Below are positions 1 through 5,560 of a DNA stretch of 5,560 nt, in pieces (positions within the stretch are counted from its first letter, which is position 1; the number at the start of each line of letters is the position of its first letter). The notes under the pieces were generated by a model. That model was not told where the DNA came from. It saw only the letters and a program-made list of their open reading frames with translations, and ran no database searches. A program made the translations under genes and the position numbers. This stretch comes from Clostridia bacterium. GTDB lineage: Bacteria; Bacillota_A; Clostridia; Christensenellales; Aristaeellaceae. The stretch covers positions 1 through 5,560 of the forward strand of contig JAFRJF010000169.1 in NCBI GenBank assembly GCA_017432405.1, written 5' to 3'.

Positions 1-1584
1 GACGTCGGCCAGGCCGCCGCCCTCCCTGAGGGTGTAGGCGGGGTCGTAATTCACCAGTATGAAGGGAACGGGATTGGTGGTGTGGGACGTCAGGGGCGCC
101 CCGGTCGCCGGGTCCACCATCGTTTCGGCGTTGCCGTGGTCGGCGCAGATGAACAGCTGGCCGTCCACCGCCTCCACGGCGTCCACCACCCGTCCGATGC
201 ACCGATCGAGGCAGGCGACGGCCTCGATGGTGGCCGCCTCCACGCCGGTGTGGCCCACCATGTCCGAGTTGGCGAAGTTCGTGATGATCACGTCGTATTC
301 GCCGGATTGGATCTTTTCGACCAGGGTGTCGCAGATCTCATTGGCGCTCATCTCCGGCGCGAGGTCATAGGTCGCCACCTGCTGGGAGGGGATCAGGAAC
401 CGATCCTCGCCCTCGTTGGGCGCCTCCACGCCGCCGTTGAAGAAGAAGGTGACGTGGGCGTACTTCTCCGTCTCCGCGATCCGGGCCTGCTTTAAGCCGT
501 TGGCGGCGAGCCACTGGCCGAGGGTGTTGACGACGGTGACCTTTTCGAAGGCGACCGCCTTGTTGGGGATCGTCACGTCGTAGTCGGTAAAGCACACGTA
601 GGTCACTTGCTTGCGGGGACCGCGGTCGAAGCCGTCGAAGTCGTCGCAGCAGAAGGTGCGGGTCAGCTCCCTGGCGCGGTCCGGGCGGAAGTTGAAGAAG
701 ACGATGGAATCCCCGTCGCCGACGGTGGCCACCGGCGCGCCGTCCTTCATCACCACCGTGGGGCGGATGAACTCGTCCGTCTCGCCCCTTGCGTAGGACT
801 GGGTCACCGCCTCCTCGGCGGAGCCCGCCGTCTCGCCCTCGCCGAGGGTCAGCGCCCGATAGGCCAGCTGCACGCGGTCCCAGCGGTTGTCCCTGTCCAT
901 GCCGTAGTACCGGCCCCCGACCGTGGCGATCTCGCCGCAGCCGATCCGCGCCATCTCGTCCTCCAGCTGGCGTATGTAATCGATGCCGGATTCCGGGGGC
1001 GTGTCCCTGCCGTCCGTGAAGCAGTGGACGTAGACCCTGTCGAGGCCCTCGCGCCTGGCCAGCTCCAGCAGGGCGTAGAGATGGGCGTTGTGGCTGTGCA
1101 CGCCGCCGTCGGAGACCAGGCCGAGGATGTGCAGGGCCGTTCCCCTTTCCTTCGCGTTGTCGATCGCCGCGAGCAGCGCCTCGTTTTCAAAGAAGCTGCC
1201 GTCCTCGATGGCCTTGGTGATCCGGACCAGGTCCTGGTATACGACGCGCCCGGCGCCGATGTTCAGGTGGCCCACCTCCGAGCTGCCCATCTGGCCCTCG
1301 GGAAGCCCCACGGCCAGGCCGCTGGCGTCACCCTCGACGAAGGGGCATTCCTTCATCAGCCGGTCCAGCACCGGCGTGTCCGCCAGCGCGATGGCGTTGT
1401 GCTCCGTCTAGTCGCTCAGGCCGAAGCCGTCGAGGATCAGCAGGACGGTCGGTCGCTTGCCACCGGACGCACGCTCCGCCCGGGCGGAGAGCGCCCCGGG
1501 CAGCCCGCCGGGCGCGAGGGCAGCGCACAGGAGCGCTGCCACTAAGACTGATAACGCCAATTTGAAGCTGGCTTTGTTTCTCAT
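1..1584 (-). pseudogene. gpmI: 2,3-bisphosphoglycerate-independent phosphoglycerate mutase with N-terminal signal peptide, interrupted by an in-frame TAG; 3' end outside window
   Basis: The family interconverts 3- and 2-phosphoglycerate in glycolysis using two Mn2+ ions and a phosphoserine. Codon 59 (1408-1410) is TAG, but the same frame then runs open to the window edge with full-family similarity. Numbered through the TAG, I see metal ligand D52 (LILDGFG), nucleophile S102 (MGSSEVGH), H163 (DGGVHSH), R193/D194 (DGRD), R225 and R231, R300/R303 (FRPDRA), K374 (ETEKY), D441/H445 (DMVGH), D482/H483 (ADHGN) and H501 (SHTTNPVPF). Spacing matches the Bacillus enzyme almost exactly with a +40 offset, and about 30 C-terminal residues lie beyond base 1. 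The extra 40 N-terminal residues resemble a Sec signal peptide. I chose ATG 1584 because AAGGAAGGGAAGGG (1590-1603) sits 5 bases upstream. ATG 1635 is a possible longer start, with GGGAAGG at 1640-1646. The family call is near certain; whether the gene is dead, read through or mis-sequenced is open. Confidence 0.9.
1408..1410 (-). other. In-frame amber (TAG) codon inside gpmI
   Basis: The TAG follows the residues LILDGFGLSD and precedes TEHNAIALADTPVLD in the same frame, so no frameshift is involved. The position is a variable, often charged residue in the family. One base change from AAG, GAG or CAG would produce it. The metal ligand D52 lies before the stop and the nucleophile S102 after it, so neither half could be active alone. 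The next in-frame ATG is codon 77, too late to restore D52. Confidence 0.95.
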
Positions 1585-1636
1585 AGTATCCCTTCCCTTC
1601 CTTTGTCTGATTATATGCGCGGCGCGACGGTTCATC

Positions 1637-2764
1637 CTACCTTCCCGCCTTTGTGCGCTGCTTCTCCTGATACAGCGCGTTGTCCGCCTGTTCGATCAGG
1701 GCCTCCAGGGTTTGCCCGGGCACATGCCGCGAATAACCGATGCTCATGGCGAATCGGTAGGGCGGCTTGTGTTCGCGCCGGTAGTCGTCGAAGCGCCGGA
1801 GAATGGCCTGCTTGAAGCCCTCGGCGCCGGCGTCGTCTTCAAAGAAGCCCATGATCAGGAACTCGTCCCCGCCGTAGCGGACGAGTATGCCCTTGTGCCC
1901 GACCATTGAAGCGCTCAGCAGGCTTGCGGCGGCGACGAGGGCCTGGTCGCCCACCGGATGGCCGTAGGTGTCGTTGATCTGCTTGAATCGATCCAGGTCC
2001 ATCATGAAGAGGTACAGCGGTTCGCCCGTCTTCATATAGTCCGGGAAAACCCCGTCCAGCGTCTTTCGGTTGTTCAGGCCCGTGAGACCGTCCCGGATGA
2101 TCTCCCTGTCCTGGTCGTTGATGTAGAGCAGCACCAGGGAGATGGCCGCGCAGGTCCACGTGCCGGGCATGCCCGTATAGAACAGGCTGACGATCGCGCC
2201 GACGATGGGGATGAAATAAAAGCTCAGCAGATTGAGCACGACACTCCTGGGCGGCGGCGTGACCCGCCGGACCAGCCTGACGACCAGGTGAACCAGAGGG
2301 ATGGCCAGCATGCCGTAAGCGCCGATGGTTTGCAGCCAGAACAGCGGGCCGTGGGCGTACACGTTTTCGGGGGAGACGGTGAAAACCCAGCCCGTCCAGA
2401 TGGAGACGACGTTGAGGACCAGGAAGAACAGCCCCGGCAGCATCACGACGGTTTGCAGCCGCCGCGTGATCTTATAGCCCAGGGTCTCCAGCACATAGAG
2501 ATACCATATGCAGCCCAGTATGACCCCGCCGGCCAGGTACAGGGCGTTGATGACGCGGTTGGCCATGATCGCGCCGGGAAAGCGGCGGCCCTCCACAAGC
2601 AGCCACAGGACATCCAGCGCCAGCTGGATCATGACGCCGTAGACCAGGGTGCGAAACAGGACCCGGTTCATCTGCTGGTTGACGTTCGCCAGCGACTGAT
2701 GGGCTATGGCGTAGAGCATGACCAGGCAGAGCAGATCGAGTTCGATGTGAATGGCTGTGATCAT
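1637..2764 (-). CDS. Membrane-bound GGDEF diguanylate cyclase
   Basis: This 375-residue protein should make cyclic di-GMP from two GTP at the inner face of the membrane. Residues 1 to about 215 form six or seven hydrophobic segments (roughly 4-20, 36-57, 72-95, 106-124, 143-166, 178-196 and 203-215), probably a membrane sensor of unknown ligand. The GGDEF domain starts at DGLTGLNNRK (225-234). It keeps MDLDRFKQINDTYGH (255-269) with metal ligand D256, the active-site motif YGGDEF (297-302), SIGYS (341-345) and the terminal ADNALYQEK helix. The inhibitory RxxD motif that normally lies five residues before GGDEF reads GHKG (289-292), so product inhibition at that site should be absent. There is no EAL or HD-GYP domain. 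An in-frame stop 30 bases upstream leaves ATG 2764 as the only sensible start; its AGAAGGG (2778-2784) is 13 bases away, somewhat far. It lies 32 bases after the kinase gene and ends in TAG at a natural family C-terminus. Confidence 0.93.
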   Translation of the reverse strand: MITAIHIELDLLCLVMLYAIAHQSLANVNQQMNRVLFRTLVYGVMIQLALDVLWLLVEGRRFPGAIMANRVINALYLAGGVILGCIWYLYVLETLGYKITRRLQTVVMLPGLFFLVLNVVSIWTGWVFTVSPENVYAHGPLFWLQTIGAYGMLAIPLVHLVVRLVRRVTPPPRSVVLNLLSFYFIPIVGAIVSLFYTGMPGTWTCAAISLVLLYINDQDREIIRDGLTGLNNRKTLDGVFPDYMKTGEPLYLFMMDLDRFKQINDTYGHPVGDQALVAAASLLSASMVGHKGILVRYGGDEFLIMGFFEDDAGAEGFKQAILRRFDDYRREHKPPYRFAMSIGYSRHVPGQTLEALIEQADNALYQEKQRTKAGR

Positions 2765-2796
2765 TTTATTCCAAACGCCCTTCTTGTGTTTTTACG

Positions 2797-3537
2797 TCAT
2801 TTGCAGATATGATAATCGCCGTCCGCGTCGATCCACAGCCGGCAATCCGCCGGCTTGGTTTTTTCCAGGCACAGCCTGACGTTTGGCATGTCGCTGTAAT
2901 CGACGAAGCGCGTGGCGGCGGCCTCGTCCACGCCGGTCTTGATGCGCCTGGCGATCAGCCTTGAGCGCAGCAGCGCCTCGTCGGCGCCGATGGAGACGGT
3001 GTAGTCGGCATAGCCGGACAGCTCGCGCCAGCCGTCCTCATCCAACAGAAGATAATTGCCTTCCAGCAGTACGATGTCCCCGTCCACCCGGACGGCATCC
3101 TCCACGGGGTTATGGAGCATCCGATCGTATACCGGCCATCCGCAGGTCTCGCCGGCGGCGACCCTCTTAACGGCGGCCGTGAGCAGCTCCAGGTCGAAGG
3201 TCACGGGGGCGCCCTTGATATCCACCATGGGGATCTGTTTGCCGTCCCGCTCGGTGTAATGGCTCACCAGATACGCCTGCCGCCGGTGAAAGCCGTCCAT
3301 GCCGATCACCTGGATGGCGCCCTGGGACAGGCTCTCGAGGAAGCTCAGCAGCGTGGATTTGCCGCTGCCCGGCGGCGCGGCCAGCATGACCAGGATCCGC
3401 CTGCCCTTCTCCTGCCGGAGCGCGCGAAGCGTCTGCAGCAGGGGGAGAAAGATCTCGTCCACGGCCCGCCGGGTGTACTGCGCGAGAACCTCGACGCCGT
3501 TGATCGTCACGGGAAATTCGATCATCTGTTCGGGCAT
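2797..3537 (-). CDS. YggC-like P-loop nucleoside/nucleotide kinase family protein
   Basis: This 246-residue cytoplasmic P-loop protein belongs to the uridine kinase/phosphoribulokinase/pantothenate kinase-like group and most resembles Escherichia coli YggC, whose substrate is not firmly known to me. Walker A is APPGSGKST (54-62). MDGFHR (80-85) supplies the usual Asp after strand 2. KGAPVTFD (108-115) and PVYDRMLHNPVEDA (135-148) are YggC-type signatures. The strand IVLLEGNYLL (155-164) is the Walker B equivalent, and the Arg-rich RLIARRIKTG (193-202) resembles a lid. It probably phosphorylates a small sugar- or nucleoside-type substrate using ATP; the substrate is not readable from sequence. 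The start at ATG 3537 is well supported by GGAGGAGG (3547-3554), 9 bases upstream. It is the first gene after the promoter at 3682-3710, so it probably leads an operon with the diguanylate cyclase and gpmI. Length and motifs appear complete. Confidence 0.9.
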   Translation of the reverse strand: MPEQMIEFPVTINGVEVLAQYTRRAVDEIFLPLLQTLRALRQEKGRRILVMLAAPPGSGKSTLLSFLESLSQGAIQVIGMDGFHRRQAYLVSHYTERDGKQIPMVDIKGAPVTFDLELLTAAVKRVAAGETCGWPVYDRMLHNPVEDAVRVDGDIVLLEGNYLLLDEDGWRELSGYADYTVSIGADEALLRSRLIARRIKTGVDEAAATRFVDYSDMPNVRLCLEKTKPADCRLWIDADGDYHICK

Positions 3538-3602
3538 TTGAAGAAGCCTCCTCCATTCGCCTTACAATGGCGTTTTATCGTAAGCGTTAACCTGTTTCGC
3601 AG

Positions 3603-3621
3603 GGGCGCTCACCGAGTGCCC
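3603..3621 (-). other. Possible stem-loop in the operon leader
   Basis: GGGCGCTC (3603-3610) and GAGTGCCC (3614-3621) form an 8-bp stem around a 3-base loop. On the plus strand the one non-Watson-Crick pair is G-U; in the minus-strand leader it becomes an A-C mismatch. Neither side is followed by a T-run, so it is not a standard terminator. The rest of the leader (3538-3681) shows no riboswitch consensus I recognise, including no c-di-GMP aptamer pattern. Confidence 0.25.
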
Positions 3622-3681
3622 GGGGGCGGATTGGTAAGATCGCGACGGAAAAGCTGGTTCGTTAGGGCCCCATTAAGTAAC

Positions 3682-3710
3682 ATTATAACTGCTTGAAAAT
3701 TGGAAGTCAA
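3682..3710 (-). promoter_or_regulatory. Sigma-A type promoter of the kinase-cyclase-gpmI operon
   Basis: On the minus strand TTGACT (3705-3710) is followed after exactly 17 bases by TATAAT (3682-3687). That is five of six and six of six matches to consensus at optimal spacing. Transcription should start near 3675, giving a leader of about 138 bases before the kinase ATG at 3537. Confidence 0.7.
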
Positions 3711-3762
3711 GGACAGCTTAAACATAGCCCACGGCGAACGTGTGAATTGCAGGAGTGTCATT

Positions 3763-3834
3763 ATGCTGTTGTATTACCGTAACACATGCGTAGGCCGTGA
3801 TACATTGCCTCGGTGCACCACCAATGACATCTAA
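3763..3834 (+). CDS. Possible 23-residue small ORF, doubtful
   Basis: An ATG at 3763 is preceded by AGGAG (3751-3755) with a 7-base spacer. It opens a frame of 23 codons, beginning MLLYYRNTCVGRD, that ends with TAA at 3832-3834. The peptide has no signal sequence, membrane segment or toxin-like pattern, and I do not recognise it. Its last codons overlap the first copy of the direct repeat that belongs to the surface-protein remnant in another frame. I find no convincing plus-strand promoter upstream. The remainder of 3711-3814 holds nothing I can identify. Confidence 0.15.
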   Translation: MLLYYRNTCVGRDTLPRCTTNDI

Positions 3835-4229
3835 ACAGACTGAAGTCTTGAAATCGACAAGAGCGCAAAACCAGCACAGACATCAAAACAGACTGAAGTC
3901 GCGATATCAAAGGAGATCACGAAGCCGACGGAGACGCCGAAACCTTCTGTAACGCCCACGCTGATACCCACGAAGACGCCTGTCGGCGACGGTGGCGGAG
4001 CGCCAGAGCCGAAGCCTGTTCCGAGAATCGACATCGAGGGCGGCAAAGTTTGGAACGACGAGAGCAACGCCAGCGGTCAACGGCCGACCGGCATCACAGC
4101 ACGCCGCTGTATGCCATGCTCGGCACCGGCGACACCGTTCCCGCCTGGGTATGGATCTGCGGCAGCTGCGGCCTGCTCGCGCTGGCCCTGGCCATCCTGC
4201 TGGGCAAGCGGAAGAGAAGAACCAACTGA
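3815..4229 (+). pseudogene. Decayed 3' end of a Cna-B / wall-anchored surface protein gene
   Basis: Three pieces of one surface protein lie in order but in three frames. In frame 2, from about 3815, APPMTSKQTEV opens a linker. In frame 1, 3868 to about 4095, KPAQTSKQTEV repeats it, then a T/P/K-rich spacer (KPTETPKPSVTPT) leads to IDIEGGKVWNDESNASGQRP, the first strand and loop of a Cna-B (collagen-binding B-type) domain. In frame 3, about 4092-4229, TPLYAMLGTGDTVPAWVW, a hydrophobic stretch, GKRKRRTN and TGA form a C-terminal wall anchor; LGTGD would be a divergent LPxTG-like signal. Both frame changes equal a loss of 3n+1 bases. The second probably reflects a larger deletion, because a Cna-B domain needs roughly 80 residues and only about 20 remain. 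No start codon or signal peptide survives upstream. A terminator follows, as expected for a gene end. It could also be assembly error, but two independent shifts make decay more likely. Confidence 0.65.
3817..3900 (+). repeat. Two-copy direct repeat encoding (A/K)P(P/A)xTSKQTEV
   Basis: The 22-base segments 3826-3847 and 3879-3900 match at 21 of 22 positions (T against A at the seventh). Weaker similarity extends back to 3817 and 3870. The copies are 53 bases apart, one short of 18 codons, so the second copy is read in a different frame from the first. This fits an 18-residue protein repeat that lost one base. Confidence 0.75.
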
Positions 4230-4245
4230 ATCAACTGACGACAAA

Positions 4246-4275
4246 GGCGCCGGACGAAAGTCCGGCGCCGGTTTT
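4246..4275 (+). terminator. Rho-independent terminator after the surface-gene remnant
   Basis: GGCGCCGGAC (4246-4255) and GTCCGGCGCC (4260-4269) make a perfect 10-bp stem closed by a GAAA tetraloop (4256-4259), followed by GG and TTTT with further T-rich sequence to 4280. It lies 16 bases after the remnant's TGA and insulates the downstream gene. The opposite strand lacks a comparable T-run. Confidence 0.88.
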
Positions 4276-4340
4276 CTATTATTTGGTAGCAAATTGCAAA
4301 AAAAAGTAAAAAATTAAATAATTATAGCGTGCATAAACTA

Positions 4341-4369
4341 TAGTATTTATTTGAATGATATGGTATAAT
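4341..4369 (+). promoter_or_regulatory. Likely extended -10 promoter of the repeat-rich surface protein gene
   Basis: TGGTATAAT (4361-4369) is a full extended -10 element. The -35 position at 17-base spacing (4341-4346, TAGTAT) is poor, which such promoters tolerate. A-tracts at 4298-4305 and 4308-4313 lie upstream in an AT-rich stretch (4280-4400) that stands out from the GC-rich surroundings. Transcription would start near 4376, giving a leader of about 70 bases. A second TATAAT at 4382-4387 has no good -35 and no TGn. Confidence 0.55.
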
Positions 4370-4445
4370 ATCTTAGATTTGTATAATAATTTTTGAACAA
4401 TCTCGTGTAACGCACTTGACTTGACGAAAAGGGGAGGAGACGAGC

Positions 4446-5560
4446 ATGAAAAAGACAAGCGGGAACAGGTACTCTCATGGCCTGCCATGGTTCGCGCTCA
4501 GGCGGATCGTGGCATTGGTGTTGGCGCTGCTCATGCTGGCGCCGGCAAACATCGTGAGCGTGTTTGCTGAAGGGGCGCAATCCGGCGGGAAGACGCCGGT
4601 GTGCGGCCTTGAGGCGCATGCGCACAGCGATGCCTGCTACGAGGAAAAGCTGGCCTGCGGCGAAACGGAGCGGGATCCGGTGACCCAGACCCGGCGGGTG
4701 TACGTGGGCAATCTGAAGGCCCATACGCACACGAAGGCGTGCTACAGCCACGGGAAGCTGACCTGCGGCACAGTGGAAAACGCGTATTTCCACGAGCACA
4801 ACCAGTATTGCTACGATGACAACGGCAAGCTGGTGTGCGGGCTGAAGGAGAAGCGGAACGACCACGAGCACACGGACAAGTGCTATGAGAAGGTTAAGGT
4901 GCTGACCTGTGACAAGAAGGAATCCGACGGTCACAAGCACAGCAAGGCGTGCTATGAGAAGCAGCTGACCTGCACCGAGGACCACAAGCACGGCAAGAAG
5001 TGCTATGAGAAGGTTCTGGTGTGCGGCAAGAAGGAAGGCGAAGGCGCGCACAAGCACGGCAAGAAGTGCTATGAGACCCGGCGCGGCGAGCTGACCTGCC
5101 AGAAGGGCGAGTATCGCATCGTCGACGGCCAGAAGCTGCGGGTGCAGACGCTGAAGAGCAGCAAGAAGGATTGGAGCACGGAACAGGTGGTCGTTGACGA
5201 GGGCCACAAGCATACCGAAGCGTGCTACGAGAAGGTGCTGAGCTGCGGCAAGGAAGAACACGAGCACAGCGAAGCGTGCTATAAGGTGGACCAGAAGCCC
5301 GAGGAGAGCGGCGAGGCGGAGGACGAAGCGCAGCCGGAGGAAGAGACTCACGAAGAAGTCAAGGCTGAAACCGAGGAGCAGCCCGAGGAGAAGACCGAGG
5401 AGCAGCCCGCGGAGGAAACCGAGGAGCAGCCCGAGGAGGAGACCGAGGAGCAGCCCGCGGAGGAGACCGAGGAGCAGCCTGAGGAAACCACCGAGGAGCA
5501 GCCCGAGGAAACCACCGAGGAGCAGCCCGCGGAGGAGACCGAGGAGCAGCCTGAGGAAAC
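4446..5560 (+). CDS. Secreted HxHxxxCY-repeat surface protein with acidic TEEQP repeat tail (partial, C-terminus outside window)
   Basis: The 371 visible residues start with a Sec signal peptide: MKKTSGNRYS, basic RR at 19-20, hydrophobic core 21-40, and probable cleavage after SVFA (A41). Nine HxHxxxCY units follow, with first His at 58, 93, 116, 140, 163, 180, 202, 254 and 272. All but the last are followed 7-10 residues after the Cys by an LxC(G) cysteine, giving 18 Cys in all including C53. Residues 219-250 form a non-repeat insert. From about 284 the chain becomes E/P/Q-rich, and from T309 it is an 8-residue TEEQP(E/A)E repeat that runs off the window. Such His/Cys units occur in large Cna-B-type surface proteins of gut Clostridia; their function is not established to my knowledge. 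Metal binding or disulfide ladders are inference. GGGGAGGAG (4431-4439) 6 bases before the ATG fixes the start. No anchor is visible because the C-terminus is missing. Confidence 0.88.
   Translation, partial: MKKTSGNRYSHGLPWFALRRIVALVLALLMLAPANIVSVFAEGAQSGGKTPVCGLEAHAHSDACYEEKLACGETERDPVTQTRRVYVGNLKAHTHTKACYSHGKLTCGTVENAYFHEHNQYCYDDNGKLVCGLKEKRNDHEHTDKCYEKVKVLTCDKKESDGHKHSKACYEKQLTCTEDHKHGKKCYEKVLVCGKKEGEGAHKHGKKCYETRRGELTCQKGEYRIVDGQKLRVQTLKSSKKDWSTEQVVVDEGHKHTEACYEKVLSCGKEEHEHSEACYKVDQKPEESGEAEDEAQPEEETHEEVKAETEEQPEEKTEEQPAEETEEQPEEETEEQPAEETEEQPEETTEEQPEETTEEQPAEETEEQPEE
5370..5560 (+). repeat. 24-bp in-frame tandem repeat encoding TEEQP(E/A)E(E/T/K)
   Basis: About eight copies of a 24-base unit start at 5370 and continue past the window edge. 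The units differ mainly at the sixth residue (E or A) and the eighth (K, E or T). Copies share long identical stretches at DNA level as well as protein level, with cagccc and cagcct alternating, so recent duplication is likely. The encoded stretch is strongly acidic, rich in Glu, Pro and Gln, and probably an extended spacer that holds the Cys/His region away from the wall. Confidence 0.92.

Noticed and set aside
1408..1410. Genome-wide reassignment of TAG to an amino acid
   Set aside because: The cyclase gene stops at TAG (1637-1639) exactly at a normal family C-terminus, and reading through it gives no recognisable sequence.
607..1545. Long plus-strand open frame (312 codons) over the mutase gene
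   Set aside because: It is antisense to gpmI, whose minus-strand frame has full family similarity. The plus-strand product matches nothing I know and results from high GC content.
1610..1638. TATAAT on the minus strand just upstream of gpmI as a separate promoter
   Set aside because: The -35 position at 17-base spacing (1633-1638) reads AGGATG and there is no TGn extension, so it is too weak to call.
1958..2812. Plus-strand open frame (284 codons) over the cyclase gene
   Set aside because: It is antisense to an unambiguous GGDEF protein, has a D/Q/H-rich low-information composition and lacks a convincing ribosome binding site.
3693..3724. Plus-strand promoter TTGAAA with a downstream AT-rich -10 for the small ORF at 3763
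   Set aside because: No acceptable -10 lies at 16-18 bases. The nearest candidate (TAAACA, 3719-3724) is 20 bases away and the same bases serve the much better minus-strand promoter.
3826..3900. CRISPR-like or attachment-site repeat
   Set aside because: There are only two copies, and both translate to the same TSKQTEV peptide in a surface-protein linker, so protein repeat decay explains them.
3992..4309. Plus-strand open frame of 105 codons across the surface-gene remnant
   Set aside because: Its Arg/Ala-rich product runs through the terminator hairpin and is out of frame with both recognisable pieces (Cna-B strand and wall anchor).
4347..5351. Minus-strand open frame (334 codons), rich in L, A and V, resembling a membrane protein
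   Set aside because: It is the mirror of the Lys/Glu/His-rich surface protein: antisense of such codons gives Leu/Phe/Val runs. The plus strand has a signal peptide, a strong Shine-Dalgarno site and regular motifs.

Overview
The window looks like chromosomal DNA of a high-GC member of the Clostridia, probably gut-associated. The evidence is GC-rich coding sequence, consensus A/G-rich Shine-Dalgarno sites and a sigma-A type promoter. A seven-membrane-segment diguanylate cyclase, Cna-B/sortase surface-protein remains and a large repeat-rich surface protein also fit. I cannot name a genus.

Positions 1-3537 carry three genes on the minus strand, read from high to low coordinates, with gaps of 32 and 52 bases. 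They are probably one operon driven by a good promoter at 3682-3710 (TTGACT, 17 bp spacer, TATAAT). The order is: a YggC-like P-loop nucleoside/nucleotide kinase (2797-3537); a membrane-bound GGDEF diguanylate cyclase without an inhibitory I-site (1637-2764); and a cofactor-independent phosphoglycerate mutase (gpmI, 1-1584, running off the left edge). The mutase is odd in two ways. It begins with what looks like a Sec signal peptide, and codon 59 is an in-frame TAG. Every catalytic and metal-binding residue I can check on both sides of that codon is intact.

Positions 3538-4445 hold no convincing intact gene. In order they contain the operon's leader of about 140 bases with a possible stem-loop, the minus-strand promoter, a doubtful 23-codon reading frame, and the decayed 3' end of a surface-protein gene (about 3815-4229). 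That remnant keeps a T/P/K-rich linker with an 11-residue repeat, the first strand of a Cna-B domain and a C-terminal wall anchor, spread over three reading frames. A strong hairpin terminator (4246-4275) follows it, then an AT-rich stretch with a likely extended -10 promoter (4361-4369).

From 4446 to the right edge a plus-strand gene encodes a secreted protein. It has a signal peptide, nine HxHxxxCY units interleaved with LxC(G) cysteines, and an acidic TEEQP(E/A)E tail encoded by a 24-bp tandem repeat that continues past the window. The left part therefore combines sugar/nucleotide metabolism with c-di-GMP signalling. The right part is a cell-surface locus in which a dead surface gene sits directly upstream of a live one.
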